Below are positions 55,609 to 63,883 of a stretch of 64,000 nt of DNA, piece by piece. The stretch comes from Prodigiosinella confusarubida (GTDB lineage Bacteria; Pseudomonadota; Gammaproteobacteria; Enterobacterales; Enterobacteriaceae). The notes beneath the pieces were generated by a model. The model saw only the letters and a program-made list of their open reading frames with translations, did not search any database and was not told where the DNA came from. The stretch is taken from positions 1,240,001 through 1,304,000 of the forward strand of contig NZ_CP025085.1 in the NCBI RefSeq assembly GCF_002847015.1, read 5' to 3'. The translations under genes and the position numbers were made by a program. The first letter of the stretch is position 1. Each line of letters opens with the position of its first letter.

Positions 55609-56129
55609 TGTCAGTCCAGGTTTTTATTTTCTCAATATGAATCAGGTAAACCGTGAATGTTATTTATCTGTTATTAATGTTTTTTTATTTAACTTTTATC
55701 ATCCCAATAGAATAAAAAATTGAGAAAAAACATAATTCAGAAATAATCACTAAAAAAATAAACTCTGTAAATTATAAGCAGACAATTATAAAACTTTTCT
55801 CGCTGAAATAAATAATCAGACCTGGGTCTGCGCTATTTGTTGATTTTTTTATAGAAAGAGATATTCCCCACGCACTATAAGAAAGCAATTGGGAAACCCG
55901 TTGGTGCAGAGGGCTGGTTGATCAATGAATAAAGAAGAAAACAGCACAGGTATTTTTTATTACTTATTGATTATTAAATGATTAATTATTTTTTAATTCC
56001 TGGCATATTTATTGCTGAATGTAAAATGGTGCACAGCATATAACGCTGTCACACAACTCTCTCTTTTATCACCCTGTATACAGCGTCATTTCACAATTGG
56101 AATGTAATCTTTATTTTGAAGAGGCGAAT
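55609..56129. other. AT-rich intergenic region upstream of the liv operon
   Basis: About 520 bp, markedly AT-rich, between polB and the liv genes, with no credible ORF on either strand. It should hold the liv promoter and, on the minus strand, the polB promoter. In E. coli araBAD lies downstream of polB; here no trace of ara genes is seen. Its length and composition fit binding of a global regulator such as Lrp, but no specific site can be assigned. Confidence 0.5.
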
Positions 56130-57266
56130 ATGAATAACAATATTTTCAGATTCACTGTAGCGGCGGTAGTTATCTCTTCTTCACTGGCAGTGACCAGTGC
56201 TCTGGCAGCAGATGTCCAAATCGGGGTGGTATTGCCCCTGAGTGGTGCGTTAAGTGGTTATGGTCAGCCTTCCCTGAAGGGCGCTGAACTGATTAATGGC
56301 ATGGAACCTAAACTGAAGAATGGTGACACCATCAAGCTGGTGGTCATTGATGACAAGAGTGACAAAATAGAAGCGGCCAACGCCATGCAGCGTCTGGTGT
56401 CCAGCGATAAGGTGGATGCGGTAATTGGCGAAGTGACCTCCACCAACACGATGGCAATGACTAAAATGGCGGAGGATACCAAAACGCCGATGGTTTCTCC
56501 CACTGCCACCAACGATCGCGTTACGCGTGGTAAAAAATACGTCAGTCGCGTTTGTTTTTCAGACAGTTTTCAGGGCGTAGTGGGGGCGAACCTGGCCAGT
56601 CGTGACCTGAAAGCCAAAACAGCTGCCATCATGTTTGACAACAGCAATGATTACTCGGTGGGGTTGGCAAAGGCATTCCGTACCCAGTTCCTGAAAAATG
56701 GTGGCACTATCCCGATTGAGGTGCAGGCACCCGGTGGCAGTAAGGATTTCAAGGCTCAGCTTTCCACCATTAAATCGCATCATGTCGATGTGATCTATAT
56801 GCCCATTTACTATACCGAAGGTGCATTGATTGCATTGCAGTCTAAACAATTGGGGCTGAAAGTTCCGGTGATCGGTGGGGATGGCCTGGCAGCAGACCCC
56901 GTGTTCTTCAAAATGGGAAAGGATGCGGTGAATGGCTGGATGACCACCGACTACTACTCACCAAACGCGAAAGAGCAGACGCCGGATGGAAAGCAATTCA
57001 TCAAGGCATGGACCGATAAATATCATGAACCGACCCACACCTGGGGGGCGATGACAGCGGACGCCTATAAGATGATCATCGCGGCGATGAACAAATGTAG
57101 CGACCCGCACGACCGTGTCTGTGTGAACAAGAATATCCGCGCGACCAGTAACTTCACCGGTATTACCGGCACACTGACGTTGAAAAATGGCGATGCCATC
57201 CGCGATGCGGTAATCAATGAAGTAAAAGACGGACAGCTGGCTTACAAAACGGTTGTGCATCCCTAA
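56130..57266 (+). CDS. Branched-chain amino-acid ABC transporter, periplasmic binding protein
   Basis: 378 residues from ATG 56130, preceded by GAAGAGG; upstream codons from 56097 are not signal-like. A signal peptide (RFTVAAVVISSSLAVTSALAA) precedes a LivJ-type bilobal receptor that begins DVQIGVVLPLSGALSGYGQ and contains VVIDDKSDKIEAANAMQRLV and the Cys pair CSDPHDRVC. It captures leucine, isoleucine or valine, or a related amino acid, and delivers it to LivHMGF. First gene of a five-gene operon. The exact ligand cannot be read from sequence, so neither livJ nor livK is assigned. Confidence 0.9.
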   Translation: MNNNIFRFTVAAVVISSSLAVTSALAADVQIGVVLPLSGALSGYGQPSLKGAELINGMEPKLKNGDTIKLVVIDDKSDKIEAANAMQRLVSSDKVDAVIGEVTSTNTMAMTKMAEDTKTPMVSPTATNDRVTRGKKYVSRVCFSDSFQGVVGANLASRDLKAKTAAIMFDNSNDYSVGLAKAFRTQFLKNGGTIPIEVQAPGGSKDFKAQLSTIKSHHVDVIYMPIYYTEGALIALQSKQLGLKVPVIGGDGLAADPVFFKMGKDAVNGWMTTDYYSPNAKEQTPDGKQFIKAWTDKYHEPTHTWGAMTADAYKMIIAAMNKCSDPHDRVCVNKNIRATSNFTGITGTLTLKNGDAIRDAVINEVKDGQLAYKTVVHP

Positions 57267-57287
57267 CCCTCAGGCATAAAGGATTGC

Positions 57288-58190
57288 ATGATGGATTTTG
57301 CCGTTTTTTTGCAGCAGGTGGTCAATGGCATGAGTTTGGGCAGTATGTATGCGTTGATCGCCATCGGTTATACCATGGTGTATGGCGTACTGCGGCTGAT
57401 TAACTTTGCCCATGCCGACATTATGATGGTTGGGGCCTACATGACCCTGTTCGCTTTCACTTCCTTCGGGCTGCCCTTTGGGGCAGCTGTTATTTTTGCC
57501 ATTCTGATCTCGGCTCTACTGGGGATTGTCATCGATCAGATTGCGTATCGTCCGCTTCGGCAGGCATCAAAGATTTCGATGTTGATCACCGCCATCGGCG
57601 TCAGTTTCTTCCTGGAAAATTTGTTCAACGTGGTGTTTGGTGGCAGTCCGCGTTTTTTTGATGCGCCGCCTTTCTTTGGCCAGACGGTCAAACTGGGCCG
57701 CATCATCGTGACCAATGTGGCCTGGATTGTACCGTTGGTCACGTTGCTGCTACTGGCGATCATTCTGTTCATTCTCTATCGCACTCGTCAGGGTATGGCG
57801 ATCCGTGCAGTGGCGTTTGATGTAAACACAGTGCGGCTGATGGGCATTGATGCCAACCAGATTATTGCGTTCGTGTTTGCTCTGGGCAGTGGGCTGGCGG
57901 CACTGGGTGGGGTGTTTTATGCCATCAGTTACCCGACCATCGATCCGCTAATGGGGGTGTTGATCGGGCTGAAAGCCTTCGCCGCCGCGGTACTGGGTGG
58001 GATAGGCAGTGTTACCGGCGCGGTGATTGGGGGGTTTATCCTTGGTTTTACGGAAGTGGTGGCCGTGGCTGTTTTTCCGGAGCTAGGGGGGTACAAGGAC
58101 GCCTTTGCATTTATGTTTTTGATTCTGGTGCTGCTGTTCAGGCCAGTAGGCATTATGGGTGATGAACGACTGGAAAGGAGCCGTTTCTGA
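57288..58190 (+). CDS. livH: Branched-chain amino-acid ABC transporter permease LivH
   Basis: 300 residues with about eight membrane helices. VVNGMSLGSMYALIAIGYTMVYGVLRLINFAHADIMMVGAY is the LivH N-terminal signature, and AAVLGGIGSVTGAVIGGFILGFTE is the EAA-like loop that contacts the ATPases. ATG 57288 and 57291 are adjacent alternatives. It forms the membrane channel with LivM. Its TGA stop overlaps the livM ATG by one base. Confidence 0.93.
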   Translation: MMDFAVFLQQVVNGMSLGSMYALIAIGYTMVYGVLRLINFAHADIMMVGAYMTLFAFTSFGLPFGAAVIFAILISALLGIVIDQIAYRPLRQASKISMLITAIGVSFFLENLFNVVFGGSPRFFDAPPFFGQTVKLGRIIVTNVAWIVPLVTLLLLAIILFILYRTRQGMAIRAVAFDVNTVRLMGIDANQIIAFVFALGSGLAALGGVFYAISYPTIDPLMGVLIGLKAFAAAVLGGIGSVTGAVIGGFILGFTEVVAVAVFPELGGYKDAFAFMFLILVLLFRPVGIMGDERLERSRF

Positions 58191-59233
58191 TGAGAATGCC
58201 ACAGAATTCCTCCGCGCTATTATTGGGGTATATTGTCGTATTTGCGCTGTCCTTTCTGGCGCTCTCTCTGCTACAGACGGTGTTTGGTGACTACATCGTC
58301 CGTATTTTCTGTAATATCTTTATTTTCATGATACTGGCGGTCAGCTATAACCTGATCAACGGCGTCACCGGGCAGTTGTCGCTGGAGCCAAATGGGTTTG
58401 TGGCAATAGGCGCTTATATCACCGCATTGCTGTTACTGAGTCCGAATGCCAAAACAGATATGTTTGAAATGGCAGCGCCGAGCTCGTTCATTCTGGCGTT
58501 GCACGCGTCGTTTTTACCTGCGCTGATTATCAGTGGTATCTGTTCTTCGGTGGTAGGAATCTGTCTCTCTTTTCCGGTATTCCGGGTGCGGGGCGACTAT
58601 CTGGCTATCGTCACGTTGGGATTCGGTTTCATTATCAAAATTTTTGCCATCAATAATCCTCAGATTACCAATGGCGCAATAGGGCTGAACGAGATCCCCC
58701 AGGTGAGCCATATCCTTTACTGGTGCGGTTTTATCGCACTGGTGGCGGTATTGTTTATTCTGCAACTGGTGTATTCCAAGTATGGCCGGGCGATGAAAGC
58801 GGTACGTGACGATGAGGATGCGGCCATCGCCATGGGTATTAATACGTTTAAAATCAAAACCTGCGCTTTTGCCACCAGCGCTTTTTTCGAGGGTATCGGC
58901 GGCGGGTTGCTGGCTTCGTTACTGACGATTATCTCCCCCGATCTGTTTGACTTCATGCTGACGTTCCAACTGCTGATCATCATTGTGCTTGGTGGGTTGG
59001 GTAGCACCACTGGCGCGATTCTGGGCACTATCATTGTGGTGGGCAGTGGTGAGTGGTTACGTTTTCTCGACCAGCCGCTCACACTCTTCGGGCAGGATTT
59101 TGGGTCGCACCCGGGACTGCGGATGGTGGTGTTCTCACTGGTGTTGCTGGTGATTATGCTGTTTGCCCGCGAGGGTTTGCTGGGTAAACAGGAAATCTGG
59201 GAAATTCGCAGGAGGCGCCAGAATGGGAAATAA
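58190..59233 (+). CDS. livM: Branched-chain amino-acid ABC transporter permease LivM
   Basis: 347 residues with about nine to ten membrane helices. AVSYNLINGVTGQLSLEPNGFVAIGAY and FPVFRVRGDYLAIVTLGFGFI are typical, and GGLGSTTGAILGTIIVVG is the ATPase-contact loop. One-base overlap with livH and 11-base overlap with livG show a tightly coupled operon. It pairs with LivH in the membrane. Confidence 0.93.
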   Translation: MRMPQNSSALLLGYIVVFALSFLALSLLQTVFGDYIVRIFCNIFIFMILAVSYNLINGVTGQLSLEPNGFVAIGAYITALLLLSPNAKTDMFEMAAPSSFILALHASFLPALIISGICSSVVGICLSFPVFRVRGDYLAIVTLGFGFIIKIFAINNPQITNGAIGLNEIPQVSHILYWCGFIALVAVLFILQLVYSKYGRAMKAVRDDEDAAIAMGINTFKIKTCAFATSAFFEGIGGGLLASLLTIISPDLFDFMLTFQLLIIIVLGGLGSTTGAILGTIIVVGSGEWLRFLDQPLTLFGQDFGSHPGLRMVVFSLVLLVIMLFAREGLLGKQEIWEIRRRRQNGK

Positions 59234-60002
59234 TCCACTACTCCGTGTTGATAATGTCACCATGCAGTTCGGTGGACTGCGTGCCATCGATGACGTGAGT
59301 TTCAGTATCAATTCGGCGGAAATCTTTGGTCTTATCGGTCCTAACGGCGCAGGTAAAACTACGTTATTCAACGTGATTACCGCCAACTATAAACCCACCC
59401 TCGGCACCGTCATGCTGGGACAACAAAGGCTCGCCGGACTGAAGCCTAATCAGGTAGTGAATCGGGGGATAGCTCGTACTTTCCAGAATATCCGGCTGTT
59501 TCCCTCCATGACGGTGGTGGAAAACGTGCTGATCGGTCTTGACCGATTTATTCATTACTCTTTTCTGGAAGCGGTATTGCGGTTGGGGCGGTTTTTTCAT
59601 GCCGAACGACAGGCGCGGGAAAAAGTAATGGCACTGCTGGATTATATTGGTATTGCTGAATATGCCGATTCGCTGGCCACCAACTTGAGTTACGGTAATC
59701 AGCGTAAAGTGGAGATCGCCCGTGCGCTGGCGACATCGCCCAAACTGTTGTTACTGGATGAACCTGCGGCGGGCATGAACCCCAGAGAGACGGCGGAGTT
59801 GGCGCAGTTGATTTTCAGGATGCGTGCGGACTATGGGTTGACGGTGTTGTTGATTGAACACGATATGTCGTTCGTCAATACACTGTGTGAGCGAGTAATG
59901 GTGCTGGATTATGGCAAAGCGCTGTTCAATGGTACGCCGCAGGAAGCGGTGAATAATCCGGAGGTGATCGCCGCCTATCTGGGAGACATTGATTATGCTT
60001 AA
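59223..60002 (+). CDS. livG: Branched-chain amino-acid ABC transporter ATPase LivG
   Basis: 259 residues from ATG 59223; AGGAGG lies 9 nt before it, and the upstream open frame lies inside livM. Walker A GPNGAGKTTLFNVI, signature NLSYGNQRKVEIARAL (a variant LSYG in place of LSGG, normal for LivG), Walker B LLLLDEPAAGMN and the H-loop IEHDMSFV are present. It energises transport with LivF. It overlaps livF by 8 bases. Confidence 0.94.
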   Translation: MGNNPLLRVDNVTMQFGGLRAIDDVSFSINSAEIFGLIGPNGAGKTTLFNVITANYKPTLGTVMLGQQRLAGLKPNQVVNRGIARTFQNIRLFPSMTVVENVLIGLDRFIHYSFLEAVLRLGRFFHAERQAREKVMALLDYIGIAEYADSLATNLSYGNQRKVEIARALATSPKLLLLDEPAAGMNPRETAELAQLIFRMRADYGLTVLLIEHDMSFVNTLCERVMVLDYGKALFNGTPQEAVNNPEVIAAYLGDIDYA

Positions 60003-60690
60003 AGCCAACGATCTTCAGGTGTTCTATGGGCTGATCCAGGGACTCAAGGGCATCAATCTTGAGGTTAACAACAGCGAAATTGTCACGTTGATTGGCAGTA
60101 ACGGGGCCGGTAAAACCTCTACGCTTAATGGCATCATCAATTTGGTGAAATCGACGGGGGTGGTGACTTTTCTCAACGATGATATCTCCCACAGCCCGAC
60201 ACACCAGATTGTGCGCAAAGGACTGGCGCTGGTGCCGGAAGGACGCAAGGTTTTTACCAATCTGACGATTGAGGAAAATCTGCGTATGGGAGCATATAAC
60301 AACCCAGTCAATTTTAGTTATCTGCGGGACAAGATGTACGCGATGTTTCCACGATTGAAAGAGCGTAGTAGCCAGATGGCGGGCACCATGAGCGGTGGTG
60401 AGCAGCAGATGCTGGCGATAGCTCGTGCGCTGATGAGTGAGCCGGTACTGCTGATGCTGGATGAGCCGAGTCTCGGTCTGGCGCCCAAGGTGGTGGGAGA
60501 ACTGTTCTCCACCATCAAGCTATTGCAGAGCGAAGGAATTACTGTTTTGCTGGTAGAGCAGAATGCTACTGCGGCGCTGAAAATTGCCGACCGGGCTTAT
60601 GTGCTGGAGAACGGCCATATTGTGCTGCACGGACAAGCCCAGGAGATACTCGTCAATCCGGAAGTGAAACGAATGTATCTGGGAGGATAA
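59995..60690 (+). CDS. livF: Branched-chain amino-acid ABC transporter ATPase LivF
   Basis: 231 residues from ATG 59995 (MLKANDLQVFYGLIQGLKGI). Walker A GSNGAGKTSTLNGI, signature TMSGGEQQMLAIARAL, Walker B VLLMLDEPSLGLAP and the LVEQNATAALKIADRAYVLENG H-loop region, where Gln-Asn replaces the usual His as in LivF proteins. It ends GEVKRMYLGG-like (NPEVKRMYLGG), the common LivF tail. Last gene of the operon; a large hairpin follows. Confidence 0.94.
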   Translation: MLKANDLQVFYGLIQGLKGINLEVNNSEIVTLIGSNGAGKTSTLNGIINLVKSTGVVTFLNDDISHSPTHQIVRKGLALVPEGRKVFTNLTIEENLRMGAYNNPVNFSYLRDKMYAMFPRLKERSSQMAGTMSGGEQQMLAIARALMSEPVLLMLDEPSLGLAPKVVGELFSTIKLLQSEGITVLLVEQNATAALKIADRAYVLENGHIVLHGQAQEILVNPEVKRMYLGG

Positions 60691-60713
60691 CTGTCCCCAT
60701 TTTTCTATCTCCC

Positions 60714-60754
60714 TTTCCCCATCTACGGGTACGCTATACCCACTGATGGGGAAA
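60714..60754 (+). terminator. Large hairpin ending the liv operon
   Basis: TTTCCCCATC (60714-60723) pairs with GATGGGGAAA (60745-60754). Inside, GGGTA (60727-60731) pairs with TACCC (60737-60741), separated by symmetric 3-nt internal loops. TTCTATTAT follows. It lies 23 nt past livF. Confidence 0.75.
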
Positions 60755-60836
60755 TTCTATTATCTGCCATTTCCATATCGTCCTCTGCTATTATCCTACT
60801 ATCTTTGTTTATAAAAGTGCGGATATATAGCGATTT

Positions 60837-61598
60837 ATGGAAGTTTGGCTGGAACATCTGATTACACAGTCGTTGGCGTATTCGTTAATGGCTGTCTTGC
60901 TGGTCGCTTTTCTGGAATCTTTGGCGCTGGTGGGTCTGTTGCTTCCTGGCACGCTGATGATGGCGTCGCTGGGCGCGCTGATTGGCAGCGGTAAAATGGC
61001 GCTCTACCCCGCATGGGGAATGGGGATTATTGGTTGCCTGTTGGGGGATTGGATCTCCTATTTTATCGGCTGGCATTTCAGGGAACGGTTGCATCGCTGG
61101 TCTTTCCTGCAAAAACATCAGGCTTATCTCTATCGCACAGAAAAGACCTTGCATCAGCACCATATTGCTACTGTGCTGATAGGGCGTTTTATTGGGCCAA
61201 CGCGGCCACTGATCCCGATGATCGCCGGCATGCTGGAGCTGGCGCCCCAGCGTTTTGCGTTACCCAATATTATTGGTTGTCTCACCTGGCCGCCGGTTTA
61301 CCTGATGCCGGGGATCTTGGCAGGGGTCGCGATTGATATTCCACACGAAGCAAACAGTAGTAGTTTCAAATGGCTACTGCTGATTACTGCTGTTCTGGTG
61401 TGGGGTGCAGGTTGGTTGTTGTGGCAGTGGTGGCGCGCCAGTTGCGTCGACTACAGCAATAACGTCTTTACGCTGCAACGTCTGCGCTGGTTTACGCCAC
61501 TGACAACGGCAGTTGCCGTTGTCAGTCTGGTAAAGTTGTGGATGCATCCGCTGATGCCGGTTTACCGCCACCTATTGTGGCAAATCCTGACGAGTTGA
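60837..61598 (+). CDS. yabI: DedA-family membrane protein YabI
   Basis: 253 residues with several membrane helices and the DedA core: VAFLESLALVGLLLPGTLMM, LGDWISYFIGWHF (acidic residue), IGRFIGPTRPLIPMIAGMLE (the F/Y-x-R-F-x-P-x-x-R-x-x-x-P motif). DedA proteins move undecaprenyl phosphate or other phospholipids across the inner membrane and support proton-motive force; which lipid YabI handles is not known. The TGA stop directly abuts the ilvN stop on the other strand (61598/61599), with no base between. Confidence 0.92.
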   Translation: MEVWLEHLITQSLAYSLMAVLLVAFLESLALVGLLLPGTLMMASLGALIGSGKMALYPAWGMGIIGCLLGDWISYFIGWHFRERLHRWSFLQKHQAYLYRTEKTLHQHHIATVLIGRFIGPTRPLIPMIAGMLELAPQRFALPNIIGCLTWPPVYLMPGILAGVAIDIPHEANSSSFKWLLLITAVLVWGAGWLLWQWWRASCVDYSNNVFTLQRLRWFTPLTTAVAVVSLVKLWMHPLMPVYRHLLWQILTS

Positions 61599-61892
61599 TT
61601 AGCGGTAAAACTCCGCCACCTGATCGAAAATCCGCATTTCGTTACCGTGGCGGCGTACCTGCAATACGTCTTCGAGTTTTTCCACTTGGCTTATCATCTG
61701 TGACAATCGTTGGTCTTCTTGCACCAATAACCAGATGCGGCTCTGTTTGCCGCCTGGCAGTGGCATACACATAATCCCTTCCACATTATAGGCGCGACGG
61801 GCAAATAGCCCGCAGACGTGGGACATCACACCCGGATGGTTGTGTACCGCAACTTCCAGAGTAACCTGGGTTGAAGTTGATGGCGTTTGCAT
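61599..61892 (-). CDS. ilvN: Acetohydroxy acid synthase I, regulatory subunit
   Basis: 97 residues from ATG 61892 (MQTPSTSTQVTLEVAVHNHPGVMSHVCGLFARRAYNVEGI). An upstream in-frame start at 61907 overlaps ilvB and is less likely. A single ACT domain, which binds valine and confers feedback inhibition on the IlvB catalytic subunit; it is the short type I form rather than the longer IlvH. GGAG inside the end of ilvB serves as ribosome binding site. It lies 4 nt after the ilvB stop. Confidence 0.95.
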   Translation of the reverse strand: MQTPSTSTQVTLEVAVHNHPGVMSHVCGLFARRAYNVEGIMCMPLPGGKQSRIWLLVQEDQRLSQMISQVEKLEDVLQVRRHGNEMRIFDQVAEFYR

Positions 61893-61896
61893 GGTT

Positions 61897-63561
61897 TTAA
61901 TCTCCAATCATCTCAATATTGGCGGCACCCGGCGGTACCATCGGATAGACTTTTTCATTGACATCAATGAAGGCGTGGATTAGCGCCGGTCCCGGACGCT
62001 GTAACGCTTCCCGCAGCGCGGTTTGTGGGTCGGCGGCACTATTCAGATCACAGACAGCAAAACCGAACCCAGCGGCAATGGCCAGAAAGTTGGTTTGATA
62101 GCGATAATCGGAGGCGAAAATGCGTTTCTGATAGAACATATCCTGTTGTTGATGCACCAGTCCCAGCGATTGGTTGTTCATTAGTACAATTTTTACGTTC
62201 AGATTTTCTTCCGCGGTGGTCGCCATTTCCTGAATATTCATCATCAAACTGCCGTCACCAGAGAAACACACTACTGTACGCTGCGGCTCCGCCAATGCCG
62301 CGCCGATAGCGGCAGGCAGGCCAAATCCCATCGTTCCCAGCCCCCCGGAGGTCAGCCACTGGCGCGGGCGGCGTAATGGATAGGATTGCGCTACCCACAT
62401 CTGATGCTGACCCACATCGGTGGAGATAATGGCATTGTCGTCCAGTTCCTGTGCGACGGCGCGGATTAAACCGTAGTGACTCAGCGGGTCATCACTGTTG
62501 GGCATACTGAACGGAAACTCTCGTTGCAGTGCCTGCACCGCACCACGCCAGACTTCACGTGGCTGAGATTCGATCAGCGGTAGTAACTGGTCTAACGCTT
62601 GGGCGACATCCGCGTTCAGTGCGACATGCGGCTGGCGGATTTTGCCCAGTTCAGCCGGATCGATATCAATGTGGATGATACTGGCATCCGGGCAGAATTG
62701 TTCGGCTTTACCGATGGCGCGATCGTCAAACCGAGCTCCCAGCACAATTAACAAATCTGCCTGCTGTAGAATCAGATTGGTTGATCGGGCTGCATGCATG
62801 CCCAGCATACCCAATGATAGCGGATGGTCTACCGGTATGGCCCCCAGCGCCATCAAGGTCATGGTGGTGGGTAGATTGGAACGTTCGGCCAGTTGACGTG
62901 CTTGTCGGTGTGCTGCGGCGCTGATAATGCCGCCTCCCAGATAAAGCACCGGACGTTGCGCGGCGTTAATCATCGCTGCTGCCTGACGGATAGACTGAGG
63001 ATTGACGTCCGGCGGTGTATCGTTGGCACGAATGGCGGGCAATTCTGCCAACTCAATACTGGCAGTCTGCACATCTTTGGGAATATCTACCCACACCGGG
63101 CCTGGTCGTCCTGATTGCGCAATGCGAAAGGCATCTTCAATGACGCGAGGCAACTCGTTGATATCCCGCACCAGATAGTTGTGCTTGGTTACCGGAATGG
63201 AGATGCCATAGGTATCTACTTCCTGAAACGCGTCCGTACCAATCATGCTGGAAGAGACCTGACCTGTAATGCATACCAGCGGAATGGAATCGAGTTTGGC
63301 ATCGGCAATGGCGGTCAGCAGGTTGGTGGCACCTGGGCCGCTGGAAGCCATACAAACCGCAGCTTTACCACTGGCACGAGCCATGCCTTGAGCAATAAAT
63401 CCGGCCCCTTGTTCATGGCGGGCCAGTACGTGACGGATAATGTTACTTTGCCCCAACGCATCGTATAACGGCAATGCGGCACCACCGGGAATGCCGGTTA
63501 CTGTGGTGATGCCTCGCTGTTCCAGCAGACGGATGATCAGCTCAGCTCCTGTATAACGCAT
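61897..63561 (-). CDS. ilvB: Acetohydroxy acid synthase I, catalytic subunit
   Basis: 554 residues from ATG 63561, 7 nt after AAGGA; an ATG at 63567 is also in frame but almost touches that ribosome binding site. ThDP-dependent: N-terminal YTGAELIIRLLEQRGITTVTGIPGGAALPLYDAL, catalytic Glu in LARHEQGAGFIAQGMARASG, C-terminal ThDP motif FSGDGSLMMNIQEMATTAEENLNVKIVLMNN. The IlvB-type ending VPPGAANIEMIGD distinguishes it from IlvI and IlvG. It condenses pyruvate into acetolactate or acetohydroxybutyrate for valine, leucine and isoleucine synthesis. A valine leader peptide and attenuator precede it. Confidence 0.97.
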   Translation of the reverse strand: MRYTGAELIIRLLEQRGITTVTGIPGGAALPLYDALGQSNIIRHVLARHEQGAGFIAQGMARASGKAAVCMASSGPGATNLLTAIADAKLDSIPLVCITGQVSSSMIGTDAFQEVDTYGISIPVTKHNYLVRDINELPRVIEDAFRIAQSGRPGPVWVDIPKDVQTASIELAELPAIRANDTPPDVNPQSIRQAAAMINAAQRPVLYLGGGIISAAAHRQARQLAERSNLPTTMTLMALGAIPVDHPLSLGMLGMHAARSTNLILQQADLLIVLGARFDDRAIGKAEQFCPDASIIHIDIDPAELGKIRQPHVALNADVAQALDQLLPLIESQPREVWRGAVQALQREFPFSMPNSDDPLSHYGLIRAVAQELDDNAIISTDVGQHQMWVAQSYPLRRPRQWLTSGGLGTMGFGLPAAIGAALAEPQRTVVCFSGDGSLMMNIQEMATTAEENLNVKIVLMNNQSLGLVHQQQDMFYQKRIFASDYRYQTNFLAIAAGFGFAVCDLNSAADPQTALREALQRPGPALIHAFIDVNEKVYPMVPPGAANIEMIGD

Positions 63562-63617
63562 AGTCATATCCTTTATCAGAGCCGGTGCAGGGAAAGAGCG
63601 GGGAGGGTGGATATAAG

Positions 63618-63648
63618 AAACCCCGCTCGGCTTGCGCCGGCGGGGTTT
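63618..63648 (-). terminator. ilvBN attenuator
   Basis: A perfect 9-bp stem, AAACCCCGC (63618-63626) with GCGGGGTTT (63640-63648), 13-nt loop, read on the minus strand between ivbL and ilvB and followed there by CTTATAT. Position and strength fit the transcription attenuator of ilvBN. Confidence 0.85.
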
Positions 63649-63675
63649 GGGAATCTTTTCTGGATTCGGAACCCG

Positions 63676-63771
63676 TTACGGCGCGCTGCCGACCACGACC
63701 ACCACGCGCACGACGACGACCGCGTCATACGCGGTGCTTAGTAGAGCGAAAGTGGAGGAGGTGTGTTTCAC
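63676..63771 (-). CDS. ivbL: ilvBN operon leader peptide
   Basis: 31 codons from a GTG start (63769-63771): MKHTSSTFALLSTAYD followed by AVVVVRVVVVVGSAP and TAA. Nine of the last fourteen residues are valine, in the exact pattern VVVVRVVVVVG-AP known from E. coli IvbL; two leucines occur upstream. AAGG lies about 7 nt before the GTG. Ribosome stalling at the valine run when charged tRNA-Val is low would prevent the terminator at 63618-63648. The GTG start, unlike the ATG of E. coli, is notable. Confidence 0.9.
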   Translation of the reverse strand: MKHTSSTFALLSTAYDAVVVVRVVVVVGSAP

Positions 63772-63861
63772 GGAGAACCTTATGGTTAATTACTAATGAA
63801 CGGATTTATATAAACATAGCCGGTGAAAAATAAACACTACCCCGATGAGGGAAATACACAA

Positions 63862-63883
63862 AAACCGGTTGTGGATCACATTT
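63862..63883 (-). promoter_or_regulatory. Candidate CRP site upstream of ivbL-ilvBN
   Basis: On the minus strand AAATGTGATC is a perfect left half of the CRP consensus; the right half is weak (CAACCGGTTT). It lies about 90 bp before ivbL and overlaps the stop codon of the upstream gene. E. coli ilvBN is known to be activated by cAMP-CRP. Confidence 0.5.
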
